48,123 nt of DNA from DASUHT01 sp038230835 (GCA_038230835.1 JBBRMM010000025.1:1-48123), one strand, 5' to 3'. Positions 31,086 to 40,135 are shown, counted from the stretch's first letter. Notes: generated by a model from the sequence alone, not told the origin. Numbers and translations are program-made.

Positions 31086-32651
31086 CTACGCCGCCGCGTG
31101 CGCTCCGGCCTGCGCGACCCGATCCCGGCCGGCGTGCTTGGCCTGGTAGAGGGCGCCGTCAGCAGCCGCCTCGAGCTCGCTGCGATCGCGTGCCTGGTCG
31201 GGGAAGACGGCCCAGCCGATCGAGGCCGAGGTCGGGAGGCCCGGGGTGGGCTCTACCCCGAGCGCCTTGATCGCCTCGCGGGCGCGGTTCAGCAGCTCCT
31301 CGACGCCGTCGCGGTCGGTGGTCTCGAGCAGCAGCGCGAACTCCTCGCCGCCCAGCCGGTACACGCGGTCGGATCCGCGCAGGCAGCCGCGGATCGCCTC
31401 CCCGGCCCGGCGCAGCACCGCGTCTCCCTCCGGGTGGCCGAAGCGGTCGTTGACCAGCTTGAAGTTGTCCAGGTCGACCATCGCCAGCGTGAAGCCGAGG
31501 CCACGCCGGCGCGAGAGCCCGACCCGGCGCCGCAGCTCGGCCTCGAACGTTCGCCGGTTGGGGAGGCCGGTCAGCGCGTCGTGCCCGGCGGCCTGCTCGA
31601 GCTCCTCCTGCCGCAGCACCGTTCGCCAAAGCGCGCCCAGGTGCCCGAGCATGAGGTCGAGCGCGTGGTGGTCGAGCTCGTCGCCGCGCCCGTCGGCGAA
31701 GCACACGCCGACAAACAGTCCCTCGCCGGCGTCGTCCACCGGCACCACGATTCGGCGCAGCCCGTGCGCGCGGTGGCGCGGCTCCGACCCTTCGGCCACG
31801 GTCAGACACGCAGCGCCGATCGCGTCCCGTGGAGCCATGTGCCCGAATCCGATTAGCTGGCTGCGGGTGGTGGCGGCCTTGGCCCGGCTGCTCCAGTGCA
31901 CGACAGCCGCCACCTGCTGATTCCAGCGCGCCTCGCGATCGCCGCGGGCGTCCGCGTCCACGGCCATCCGCCAGGCCTTCTGCAGCACCACGGCTCCTCC
32001 CACCAGGAGCACCAGCAGCCCGGACGCGGTTGCCAGAAGTCGTATGACGTCGGCCTGCCAGGCCTCGTGCTCGGAGGCCGAGGCGGCCGTGTTGGCGGCC
32101 CGGTCGAGCGCCGATCCGAGCGACACCAGTTGCTGCTGCAGCCGGCCCGCCTGCATGTCCACGGACGGCGCCGGCGGGAGTGTCACCGACCCGTGCCCGC
32201 CGCGTACCGGCGTGAACGCGACCGAGGCGCTCGCGTCCCACTGCGAGACCGTGCGTGCGACCGACCTACCCTCGAAACCGGTTGCGCCGACCTCGGCCGT
32301 CAGCGCGGCCATCAGGTCATGGGCGGCCTGCTGGGTCGCGTCGCTGTCGTCGCGGAGAGCGGCCACATACGCCGGCGAGCGCGAGATCTCCCACGCCAGG
32401 CGGTCGTTCACCTCGCGCTGCATCAGTTCCTGCAGCCGGTTCTCGGAGCGCTGCGCGGCCTCGGCCGCACGCGCCCGGGCCTCGGCCCGGTTGCGGTAGC
32501 TGTCGGTGACGAGGCGGGTCGTCCCGATCACGATCAGCACGGCCACCGCGGCCACCAGCCAGGCAATGGCAAAGCGGCGGATCTGAGAGGTGATCTGTCT
32601 GCCCGCTCGCGAGCCCGGACGCGGTACGCGTGCGGGGGCGTGCGCCTGCAT
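31086..32651 (-). CDS. Membrane diguanylate cyclase (GGDEF domain)
   Basis: 521 aa from the ATG at 32651 (a GTG at 32684 would add 11). Helix 1 is about residues 25-47, then a ~150-residue outside sensor with CHASE3-like helices, helix 2 (ASGLLVLLVGGAVVLQ), a GAF-like cytosolic segment, and a GGDEF domain at the C-terminus. The active site is GGEEF, and the inhibitory I-site RGSD lies exactly five residues before it, so the enzyme should make c-di-GMP from two GTP and be product-inhibited. The PilZ protein at 17.1 kb is a candidate receptor. Confidence 0.9.
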   Translation of the reverse strand: MQAHAPARVPRPGSRAGRQITSQIRRFAIAWLVAAVAVLIVIGTTRLVTDSYRNRAEARARAAEAAQRSENRLQELMQREVNDRLAWEISRSPAYVAALRDDSDATQQAAHDLMAALTAEVGATGFEGRSVARTVSQWDASASVAFTPVRGGHGSVTLPPAPSVDMQAGRLQQQLVSLGSALDRAANTAASASEHEAWQADVIRLLATASGLLVLLVGGAVVLQKAWRMAVDADARGDREARWNQQVAAVVHWSSRAKAATTRSQLIGFGHMAPRDAIGAACLTVAEGSEPRHRAHGLRRIVVPVDDAGEGLFVGVCFADGRGDELDHHALDLMLGHLGALWRTVLRQEELEQAAGHDALTGLPNRRTFEAELRRRVGLSRRRGLGFTLAMVDLDNFKLVNDRFGHPEGDAVLRRAGEAIRGCLRGSDRVYRLGGEEFALLLETTDRDGVEELLNRAREAIKALGVEPTPGLPTSASIGWAVFPDQARDRSELEAAADGALYQAKHAGRDRVAQAGAHAAA

Positions 32652-32673
32652 ACGCTTAGTGAAGCCGCTCGGC

Positions 32674-32702
32674 TGCGATCGCACATCACGCGATCGCGTG
32701 AT
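32674..32702. promoter_or_regulatory. Two adjacent palindromes upstream of the diguanylate cyclase gene
   Basis: TGCGATCGCA (32674-32683) is followed one base later by the perfect 18-bp palindrome ATCACGCGATCGCGTGAT (32685-32702). They lie between the thyX stop and the cyclase start, where an operator for the cyclase gene would be expected. Confidence 0.45.
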
Positions 32703-32730
32703 TCAGGTGTGCCGGCCGCTCACCGGCGCG

Positions 32731-33429
32731 TTACGGCGCGCGGCGGTCCTGCGCGACGAACGCCGCGTGGGTGACCGGCATCGCGATCGCGAACAGCTCC
32801 TCGACCGCCTCCGCATAGCGGCGGATCTCCCGCTGGGCGGTGTCCGCGTTTCGCAGCGACAGGAAATTCATCAGGCTGCGCGCGTTCACCGTCCAGTAGA
32901 ACTGGGTGTAGATCGCCACGGGCAGCACATTACGCGCGACCTCCTTCGCAACCCCCTCTTCGAGCAGCTCCTGGTAGATGCGATAGGCGTGCTCGTACAC
33001 CGCCCGCTGGGCGTCCTGGGTGCGTGTTGCCAGCTCGGGCGTCACGGGATCGAACGAGTAGGCACCGGGCTTGCCGACCTGGGTGCGCACGTCTGAAACC
33101 TCGGGCACGTAGAACTCCGGCTCGAGCTGGGAGTAGCGCGCCGACCACTCGTTGAACGATCCCACGCGGTGCCGTGCCCACTCCCGCATGACGAAGATCG
33201 GCAGCTTGATGTGGAAGCGAAACGCGTTGTGCTCGAAGGGCGTCCCGTGCCGCTCACGCATCAGAAACCCGATCAGCCCGTGCTCGCGCTCGGACATCTC
33301 GCTCACCCGCTGGGCGAAGGAGACGCGGGCGGCGTTCACGACCGACAGGTCGTCCGCCATCACCGCGTCCAGTCGCACGAATCCGTGGTCGAGCACCGCG
33401 ATCTGGTCGGTCAACTCCATCGTCGCCAT
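32731..33429 (-). CDS. thyX: Flavin-dependent thymidylate synthase
   Basis: 232 aa. The ThyX signature RHRVGSFNEWSAR is at residues 86-98, with EREHGLIGFLMRERHGTPFEHNAFRF upstream and LPVAIYTQFYWTVNARSLMNFL downstream. It methylates dUMP with methylene-tetrahydrofolate, using NAD(P)H and FAD, and releases tetrahydrofolate rather than dihydrofolate. ATG 6 nt after -10 TAGCCT (leaderless). The adjacent upstream gene on the same strand encodes a pteridine-reductase-like SDR. Confidence 0.96.
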   Translation of the reverse strand: MATMELTDQIAVLDHGFVRLDAVMADDLSVVNAARVSFAQRVSEMSEREHGLIGFLMRERHGTPFEHNAFRFHIKLPIFVMREWARHRVGSFNEWSARYSQLEPEFYVPEVSDVRTQVGKPGAYSFDPVTPELATRTQDAQRAVYEHAYRIYQELLEEGVAKEVARNVLPVAIYTQFYWTVNARSLMNFLSLRNADTAQREIRRYAEAVEELFAIAMPVTHAAFVAQDRRAP

Positions 33430-33459
33430 GATGCCAGGCTACCAGCCTCGGCGGATGAG

Positions 33460-34185
33460 TCAGGGCCGCAAGGCCCGCCCGCCGTCCACGATCACGTTCT
33501 GCCCGGTGGCGAAGTCGGCCTCGATGCAGAAGCGCACGGCCTGGCACACGTCGGCCGGGCTGCCCAGCCGACCGAGCGCCGTCTCCTCGCCCGAGCCACG
33601 CACGCCGTCGGGCATCAGCACCGGCCCCGGCGCCACCCCGCACACCCGCACGCCGTCCTTGCCCCAGGCCAGCGCGAGCGTCTTCACCAGGTGGATCAGC
33701 GCAGCCTTGGCGGCGCAATGGGCGGCGAACGCCGGCCATGGCTGCAGGCCGGCCACGTCGGTGATCGCGACCAGCACACCGCCCTTCGGTCGCATCACCC
33801 GGTGCGCCGCCTGCGCGGCGAACATGAAGCCCTTGGCGGTGGTGTCCATCGCCGTGTCCCACAGCGCCTCGTCGATGTCCTCCGCCGGCCGCGCGACGAA
33901 GCCGCCCGAGGGCGTGTGCACGTAGACGTCCAGACCGCCGAGCGCCTCGGCTGCCCGTTCGACCATGTGCGCCATCTGCGCCGGGTCGGCGGCATCGGCC
34001 GGCAGGGCCGCCGTGCGCCGGCCCAGGGCGGCGATCTCATGTCTGGTCTCGAGCGCGGCCGGCTCCGAGGAGTGGTAGCTGATGGCAACGTCCGCACCGT
34101 GGGTCGCGAGATCGATCGCGATCGCCCGGCCGACCCTGTGCGCACCGCCTGCGACCAGCACTCGGGACTGTTCGACGGCCGGCAT
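33460..34185 (-). CDS. SDR oxidoreductase, pteridine/dihydrofolate reductase (PTR1/FolM)-like
   Basis: 241 aa. The nucleotide-binding motif is GGAHRVG (residues 13-19): Arg in the G-x3-R-x-G position is the mark of pteridine reductases. Asp143 and Lys160 occupy the catalytic positions with PTR1 spacing, but the catalytic Tyr is replaced by His156 (HCAAK instead of YxxxK). The C-terminus GQNVIVDGGRALRP is typical of SDRs. Adjacency to thyX supports a folate role; the His substitution raises the question of activity. The start is 9 nt after a -10 (TAGCAT) that overlaps the divergent sod promoter. Confidence 0.78.
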   Translation of the reverse strand: MPAVEQSRVLVAGGAHRVGRAIAIDLATHGADVAISYHSSEPAALETRHEIAALGRRTAALPADAADPAQMAHMVERAAEALGGLDVYVHTPSGGFVARPAEDIDEALWDTAMDTTAKGFMFAAQAAHRVMRPKGGVLVAITDVAGLQPWPAFAAHCAAKAALIHLVKTLALAWGKDGVRVCGVAPGPVLMPDGVRGSGEETALGRLGSPADVCQAVRFCIEADFATGQNVIVDGGRALRP

Positions 34186-34200
34186 CAGAGGGGTATGCTA
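34171..34200. promoter_or_regulatory. Bidirectional promoter (sod / SDR)
   Basis: Plus strand: TTCGAC (34171-34176), 17-nt spacer, TATGCT (34194-34199) for sod, giving a leader of about 40 nt. Minus strand: TAGCAT (34200-34195), overlapping the plus -10 almost completely, 9 nt before the SDR ATG. The two polymerases cannot bind at once, so expression should be mutually exclusive at the moment of initiation. Confidence 0.55.
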
Positions 34201-34246
34201 CTCGCCACCAGACACGCGAAACTCACGTCTCCCGGAAGGAGCAGAG

Positions 34247-34870
<624 letters not shown>

Positions 34871-34897
34871 GCGTCTCCGACTGAGTACCGCTGTTTC

Positions 34898-34925
34898 GGG
34901 GGCGGGCGCGACGGCGTCCGCCCCC
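34898..34925 (+). terminator. Intrinsic terminator after sodA
   Basis: GGGGGCGG (34898-34905) pairs with CCGCCCCC (34918-34925), with a 12-nt loop that can pair further inside, followed by a T-rich stretch. It lies 27 nt after the sodA stop and just before the glycosyltransferase gene. Confidence 0.75.
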
Positions 34926-34956
34926 TTGTCGTTGTCGTGTGCGGGAGGATTCGCGG

Positions 34957-36246
34957 GTGAGTGATCAACGAACGGTCGTCTTCTTCCCGGAAGGCGCGTA
35001 CGGCCCGACCAACAACTGCGTCGGCATCGGCGAGATCCTGCGCGAACGCGGCCACCGGGTGGTGTTCATCCTCGAGCAGTCGTTCGCCGGCACGCTGGAG
35101 GCGCGCGGGTTCGAGGAGCGGTTGATGAGGCTTGGTCCAAAGCCGGAGGTGGAGGAGGCGCCGGGGCAGTTCTGGAAGGACTTCATCCGCGACACGGCAC
35201 CGGTCTTCCGGACGCCCACCATCGAGCAGCTCGAGAGCTTCGTGGCTCCCACGTGGCATGCGCTGATCGACGGTGCCAAGTACGTCAACGGCCGTCTGGT
35301 CGAGATCATCGACGACCTGCAGCCGGACGTGATCTGCGAGGACAACGTGTCCTGCTTCCCGGCGCTTCCGGCCAGTGGCCGGCCGTGGGTGCGGATCGCG
35401 TCCTGCAATCCGCTGGAGATCCGCGATCCCGAGCTGGCGCCCGTCTTTTCGGGCTACCCGCAGGCCGACCGCTCGGGCTGGGAGGCCTTCCGCGCCGAGT
35501 ACGAGCGCACGCACCGGCCGCTGTGGGAGGACTTCGATGGCTTCGTTCGGGAGGCGGGCGCGCCGCCGCTGCCCGACCTCGACTTCATCCACACGTCGCC
35601 TCACCTCAACCTGTACCTATACCCGGCCGAGGCCGACTACGCGCGCAGCCGTCCGCTCGATTCCACCTGGCACCGGCTGGACTCGTGCGTGCGCCGTCCG
35701 GACGTCGCCGACTGGCAGTTGCCGGCCGAACTGGCCGACCGCGCCGGGGCGCTGATCTACCTGTCGCTGGGGTCGCTGGGATCGGCCGACGTCCAGCTGA
35801 TGAAGCGGCTGGTGGACGTGCTGGGGCGGACACCGCATCGGTTCATCGTCTCCAAGGGCCCGTGCCACGACGAGTACGAGCTGGCGGACAACATGTGGGG
35901 CGAGGAGTACCTGCCCCAGCCCGCGATCCTGCCGATGGTCGACCTGATCATCATGCACGGCGGCAACAACACCACCACCGAGTGCTTCCACCACGGCAAG
36001 CCGAGCATCGTGCTGCCGCTCTTCTGGGATCAGTACGACAACGCCCAGCGCGTGCACGAGACCGGCCACGGCGTGCGCCTGGACACGTACCGGTTCACCG
36101 ATTCCGAGCTCTCCGCTGCCATCGACGGGCTGCTGGCCGACGAGCCGCTGCGGGCGCGTCTCCGGGGCATCTCGGCGCGGCTGCAGGCGGCGCCGGGCAC
36201 GGTGCGGGCGGCCGATCTGATCGAGCGCGTTGCCGCCGGAGCCTGA
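34957..36246 (+). CDS. UGT-type (MGT family) glycosyltransferase
   Basis: 429 aa, GT-B fold. The N-terminal acceptor half starts VVFFPEGAYGPTNNCVGIGEILRERGHRV; the C-terminal donor half has the UGT signature MHGGNNTTTECFHHGKPSIVLPLFWDQYDNA. It should transfer a sugar from an NDP-sugar to a small molecule. GTG at 34957 chosen because GGGAGG lies 8 nt upstream; a GTG at 34939 is also in frame. The next gene, a sugar kinase, starts inside its last codons, so this is the first gene of a three-gene aminosugar operon. Confidence 0.86.
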   Translation: MSDQRTVVFFPEGAYGPTNNCVGIGEILRERGHRVVFILEQSFAGTLEARGFEERLMRLGPKPEVEEAPGQFWKDFIRDTAPVFRTPTIEQLESFVAPTWHALIDGAKYVNGRLVEIIDDLQPDVICEDNVSCFPALPASGRPWVRIASCNPLEIRDPELAPVFSGYPQADRSGWEAFRAEYERTHRPLWEDFDGFVREAGAPPLPDLDFIHTSPHLNLYLYPAEADYARSRPLDSTWHRLDSCVRRPDVADWQLPAELADRAGALIYLSLGSLGSADVQLMKRLVDVLGRTPHRFIVSKGPCHDEYELADNMWGEEYLPQPAILPMVDLIIMHGGNNTTTECFHHGKPSIVLPLFWDQYDNAQRVHETGHGVRLDTYRFTDSELSAAIDGLLADEPLRARLRGISARLQAAPGTVRAADLIERVAAGA

Positions 36247-37423
36247 CGCCGCCCAGATCACGTCCGCGCGCTGGTTCGGGGGCAAGGGAGCGGCGGTCAT
36301 CGGTGTGCGCGAGGACGACCGGCTCGACGTGGACGGCGGCGGGTCGCTGCGGGTCCTGACCGTGATCACCGACGACGGCGCCCGTGACCGCTACCTGTGG
36401 GTGGACGGCGAGGTCGGCCGCTGCCTGGTGGAGCTGGTTGCTGGGGGCGGCGAGCACGGCCGTTTTCGGTTCGCGGCCGGCCCGGGCCTCGTTGGCGTCG
36501 AGTCGGGGTCCTCGGAGCGGCCGATCGGCATCGACCAGTCGAACACCTCGATCGTGGTCGGCGAGCGGACGGTGGTGAAGCTGTACCGGCGGCTGCACCG
36601 CGGCCTGCACCCCGAGATCGAGCTGGGCGCACACCTGACGGCGGCGGGCGTCGAGTTCGTGCCGGCCTTCGCCGGGTCGGTGCACTGGGACGGTCATCCG
36701 ATCGCGATGCTGCAGGCGTTCGTCCCCGGCGCCCAGGATGGCTGGTCGTGGGCTGCGGAGGCCGTGATGGCCGGCGATGTCTCCGACCTGGGCGAGCTGG
36801 GTGCACGCACGGCAGAGCTGCACGCGGCACTGGCGCTGCGGGAGTCGCGGGTCGCCACCGACCCGGAGCTGTCAGGCTGGCGCGACGCCGCTCTCGCCCA
36901 GCTCGAGCGTGCGACCGCTCTTGTCGAGGGCGAGGCGCGCGAGCTTCTGGCCCGACACCGTCCGCGACTCGTCGCAGAACTGGAGTGGCTGGCCGAGCCC
37001 GATCCGCCCGCGCAGCTCAGTCCGGTGCACGGCGACTACCACATCGGCCAGATCCTGAAGAGCGCCGGTGGCGCGTTGGCGGTGGTCGACCTCGAGGGCG
37101 AGCCGACGAAGACGCTCGCCGAGCGCGCGGCGCTCAGCTCTCCGCTGCGGGACGTGGCAGCCATGCTGCGCTCCTTCGACCACCTCGCGCGGTACGTCGA
37201 CCGCGATCGCTGGCCAGGGCACGCGGCCGAGATCGAGGCCTGGATCGTCGCCGCGCGGGAAGCGTTCCTGGACGGCTACGGGCCAGTTGATGCGCGCCGT
37301 CTGCGCGCGCTCGAGGTCGAGAAGGAATGCTACGAGTTCATCTACGCGACGACCTTCCTGCCCGACTGGACGTACGCCGCCGTGGGCGGCATGCGCTGGC
37401 TGCTGGAGCACGACGGTGGCTGA
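36230..37423 (+). CDS. Glucosamine kinase / maltokinase-like sugar kinase
   Basis: 397 aa with a TTG start overlapping the glycosyltransferase by 17 nt. The N-terminal cap has ARWFGGKG, typical of maltokinase-type proteins. The APH-like kinase core has GDYHIGQIL (catalytic His-Gly-Asp) and VVDLEGEPT (metal Asp, and the EGEP element of actinobacterial glucosamine kinases). It phosphorylates a free sugar at the expense of ATP. The adjacent SIS isomerase of GlmS-like type favours glucosamine over maltose as substrate, as in known actinobacterial GlcN kinase clusters; this is inference from motif and context. Confidence 0.8.
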   Translation: MPPEPDAAQITSARWFGGKGAAVIGVREDDRLDVDGGGSLRVLTVITDDGARDRYLWVDGEVGRCLVELVAGGGEHGRFRFAAGPGLVGVESGSSERPIGIDQSNTSIVVGERTVVKLYRRLHRGLHPEIELGAHLTAAGVEFVPAFAGSVHWDGHPIAMLQAFVPGAQDGWSWAAEAVMAGDVSDLGELGARTAELHAALALRESRVATDPELSGWRDAALAQLERATALVEGEARELLARHRPRLVAELEWLAEPDPPAQLSPVHGDYHIGQILKSAGGALAVVDLEGEPTKTLAERAALSSPLRDVAAMLRSFDHLARYVDRDRWPGHAAEIEAWIVAAREAFLDGYGPVDARRLRALEVEKECYEFIYATTFLPDWTYAAVGGMRWLLEHDGG

Positions 37424-38375
37424 CATGCACCCGGGGCGATTCCTCGAGGATGTGCTGGATCAGCCGCGCGCGCTGCGCGAGATGGCCGCCGCCCACGGGG
37501 ACCTGGGCGAGCTCGCGCCGGCCGGTTCGCGTGTGCTCTTCTTGGGCATGGGCAGCTCGCGCTTCGCCGCGTTGACCGTGGCGGCGCTGCTTCGCAGCCG
37601 GGGTGTCGATGCCCACGCCGAGATGGCCTCGACCGGTGCACCGCAACCGCCCTCGGCGGACACATTGGTGGTGGCGATCTCGGCCACCGGCGGGTCGCCG
37701 GAGACGCTGCAGGCGATGCGCCGCCACCTCGGCACGAGCAAGGTGGTCGGCATCACCAGTCGGCCCGAGCGGCCGGTCGGTGCCGAGGCCGACCTCTGCC
37801 TGCCGCTGCACTGCGACGAGGAGGTGAGCGGGATCGCGTGCAAGAGCCACCAGTGCACGCTCGGGCTGCTGCACCTGATCGCCGGGCATCTGCTCGGCGA
37901 CCCGGAGCTGGACGCGCGCACGCTGCTGGCCGCAGCCGACGCCTCGGAGCGGCTGCTCGACTCGCCGGAGCGGTGGCTGCCGCAGGCCGTTGATCTGCTC
38001 GCGGGACGTGCGGTGCACGTGCTCGCCCCGGCGGAGCGGATCGGATCGGCCGAGCAGTCGGCGCTGATGCTGCGCGAGGTGCCGCGGGTCCGCGCCGACG
38101 CCTGCGAGACCGGCGACTGGTCGCACGTGGACGTCTACCTCAGCAAGCGCCCCGGTCTGGGGCTGCTGCTGCTGCGGGGGTCGGCCTGGGAGGCCGAGGT
38201 ACTGGAGTGGGCGGCGAGCCGCTCGACGCCGGTGATCACCGTGGGTGGGGAGATCGAGGGTGCGTCGCTCGACGTGCCGCTGCCGGAGGGCGGCGATCAG
38301 GTCGTGCGCACACTCGTGGAGACACACGCGGCGGAACTGATCGCCGCCGAGTTGTGGCGGCGCGACCCGATCTGA
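37416..38375 (+). CDS. SIS-domain aminosugar-phosphate isomerase/deaminase-like protein
   Basis: 319 aa, two SIS domains like the isomerase half of GlmS. Motifs: VLFLGMGSSRFAALT, ISATGGSPETLQAM (phosphosugar loop), SRPERPVGAEADLCLPL, and the ESP-like region ALMLREVPRVRADACETGDWSHVD. It lacks the glutaminase half, so it probably deaminates or isomerises an aminosugar phosphate such as GlcN-6-P. GTG at 37416 has GGAG 7 nt upstream and overlaps the kinase end; an ATG at 37425 is an alternative. It completes a transferase-kinase-isomerase operon. Confidence 0.82.
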   Translation: MADMHPGRFLEDVLDQPRALREMAAAHGDLGELAPAGSRVLFLGMGSSRFAALTVAALLRSRGVDAHAEMASTGAPQPPSADTLVVAISATGGSPETLQAMRRHLGTSKVVGITSRPERPVGAEADLCLPLHCDEEVSGIACKSHQCTLGLLHLIAGHLLGDPELDARTLLAAADASERLLDSPERWLPQAVDLLAGRAVHVLAPAERIGSAEQSALMLREVPRVRADACETGDWSHVDVYLSKRPGLGLLLLRGSAWEAEVLEWAASRSTPVITVGGEIEGASLDVPLPEGGDQVVRTLVETHAAELIAAELWRRDPI

Positions 38376-38425
38376 ACGCTCGTCCGAGAAGAGGTTACGC
38401 GTGGCGGGGAGACATGCGCGGAGCG

Positions 38426-38719
38426 CTACGGATTGAGCACGTGCGTCGCCTCGTACTCGACGACGTCCGGCTGCCCCTGCTCCATGTTCGCCGCGCCGAC
38501 AATCGAGGTGATCGCCGGCATCAGACGATCCCGCTCGAACCGTTCCTTCGCGTCCACCGATTCCCAGACGTCGACGACCTGCCAGGCGCCGTCGACCTCG
38601 CCGGCCGTGTGCACGATCAAGCCCCCGGGGGGGTTCTCGTCGGTGCCCATCTTGGCGGAGATTTGCTCGTACGACTGCCGTGTCATGCCGCCGCCACGAC
38701 TGATGTGCACAATGGCCAT
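38426..38719 (-). CDS. ABM-like (antibiotic biosynthesis monooxygenase fold) small protein
   Basis: 97 aa. A perfect AGGAGG lies just before the ATG at 38719. The sequence starts AIVHISRGGGMTRQSYEQI and continues with GGLIVHTAGEVDGAWQVVDVWESVDAKERFERDRLMPAI, the pattern of dimeric alpha+beta barrel (ABM/YgiN-like) proteins: quinone or heme monooxygenases, or binding proteins. The substrate is unknown. Longer open frames upstream lack a start with a ribosome site and are rejected. Confidence 0.78.
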   Translation of the reverse strand: MAIVHISRGGGMTRQSYEQISAKMGTDENPPGGLIVHTAGEVDGAWQVVDVWESVDAKERFERDRLMPAITSIVGAANMEQGQPDVVEYEATHVLNP

Positions 38720-38834
38720 TCGTCCTCCTTGGTTGCGTCCGAAGGGTCCGACCCTAGCAGTCGCTTCCGTGGCGCCGCCCCGTACGAATCGCCGTGGTGT
38801 CGCCGGCTGGGCGGCGCGACTCGATCCGAGCCCG

Positions 38835-39011
38835 TCAGCCTCTGCGCCGAAACAGGCGCCGCAGGAGTCCCTGCTCCTCGTGGATCGGCGATTCCATGTC
38901 CGCGGGAATCTCGATCCACTCGCCATCAGGGAGCGTGAAGCTCGTGCTCTGAGGCGTGACGTCGTCCGGGTTTACCCACGCGGTGCAATCGTACCGCGCA
39001 TCACGCTTGGC
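38835..39011 (-). other. 58-codon open frame without a usual start codon
   Basis: In frame immediately after the TAG stop of the membrane protein at 39012-39470, an open frame continues for 58 codons to a TGA (38835-38837). It encodes a protein-like sequence: YDCTAWVNPDDV, TSFTLPDGEWIEIP and a basic tail LLRRLFRRRG. No ATG, GTG or TTG opens it at the 5' end; the only ATG is at codon 39. It may be the remnant of a small gene, a product of stop read-through, or a gene with a non-standard start. Confidence 0.3.
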
Positions 39012-39470
39012 CTACGACCGGCGATGCCCCACGCGGGGCGCCACCAGCCGAAGCAGGCGCTGCCCGGACGCGCCCAGCGCGATCCCCTCGGCGAGTGCCA
39101 CCACGATCCCGGCCAACGGCGAGACCACCAACGCAATCTCGACCGCGACCAGCGCGACGGCCAGGCTCCAGATCGCCACGATGCTCAGGTCGAGCGACGG
39201 TAGCTTGACGGTTTTGGCGCGAACGGCGGTCGCCTCGACCGCTGCGCGGCGGCGGCGGCCGGCGCGGTCGGTGGCATCCCTGGCGGCCGTCCGGGAGCGC
39301 GTTGCTCCGGCACGGCCGGCGGCGAGCATCAGAGCGATGCGGTCGGCCACGACGGGCCTCCAGCCGGCGCGGGGGCGACCCGGGCCGAGGTCGTTGGTGA
39401 GCGTGGGCGCGGTGTCGTCCGTGCCGTCGCGGAACGCGGCGCGCGGGATATCGAAGGTATCGGTTGACAT
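39012..39470 (-). CDS. Small two-helix membrane protein, unknown function
   Basis: 152 aa. The N-terminal 90 residues are hydrophilic and Arg-rich (ADRIALMLAAGRAGATRSRTAARDATDRAGRRRR begins the basic part), followed by two hydrophobic helices (LSIVAIWSLAVALVAVEIALVV and LAGIVVALAEGIALGA) and a short basic tail. I recognise no family. The ATG has no clear ribosome site. The TAG stop is followed in frame by a further 58 open codons. Confidence 0.55.
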   Translation of the reverse strand: MSTDTFDIPRAAFRDGTDDTAPTLTNDLGPGRPRAGWRPVVADRIALMLAAGRAGATRSRTAARDATDRAGRRRRAAVEATAVRAKTVKLPSLDLSIVAIWSLAVALVAVEIALVVSPLAGIVVALAEGIALGASGQRLLRLVAPRVGHRRS

Positions 39471-39538
39471 GGCGGGATGTTCGACTCGCCCATCCCAACC
39501 CCTTCCGGCCGGTGGATACCGACCGCCGGGTCGCGCAC

Positions 39539-40135
39539 CTACCCCGACTCCGCCCACACCGACCGCGTCATCACCACCGCCGCCTGGTCGGACTCGAGGC
39601 CGCAATCGACCAGCCGGCGCCAGCTGTGAAACTCCACCGCGACGGCCAGCATCGCCCGCAGCTCCATCCGTCGCCGACCACGCTGCGGTGCCCCGTGCAG
39701 GAGCGTCTCGACGATCCGTTGCATCGACGGGCCGAGCGCTTCGGCAACGACCAGCGCAAGCTGGGGCATCAGCTCGGCGTCGCGCAGCAGGTTGGAGATC
39801 ATGGGCCGGTTGCGGGCGTAGAACGCGTACAGCTCTCCCAGGCCGGTCTCGGTGCGCCGGCGCGAGTCGGGGATCGCCGCCCAGGCCGTCGGGTCGGGCA
39901 GGGGATGGCCCGCGTTCCAGTGCGCAGCACACGCCTTGAACAGCGCCCGGTCGTCGGGAAAGTGGTTGTACACGGTCAGCCGCTGGACGCCCGCCGCGCG
40001 GGCGATCTCGGCCACGGTGGCACGCGCCGGCCCGACCGACTCGTGCAGCGCCACGGTGGCCTCGGTGATCCGGCGACGCGTCGCCGCCTGACCTTCGGCA
40101 CGCGCCCGCAACTCGTATTTCCGCTTGGTCACCAT
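39539..40135 (-). CDS. TetR family transcriptional regulator
   Basis: 198 aa. DNA-binding domain: RRRITEATVALHESVGPARATVAEIARAAGVQRLTVYNHFPDDRALF; the C-terminal part resembles the ligand domain of other actinobacterial TetR proteins. It is divergent from the cupin gene at 40234. A 17-bp palindrome CTGAACA-N3-TGTTCAG just downstream of the cupin promoter start is its likely operator. Confidence 0.88.
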   Translation of the reverse strand: MVTKRKYELRARAEGQAATRRRITEATVALHESVGPARATVAEIARAAGVQRLTVYNHFPDDRALFKACAAHWNAGHPLPDPTAWAAIPDSRRRTETGLGELYAFYARNRPMISNLLRDAELMPQLALVVAEALGPSMQRIVETLLHGAPQRGRRRMELRAMLAVAVEFHSWRRLVDCGLESDQAAVVMTRSVWAESG

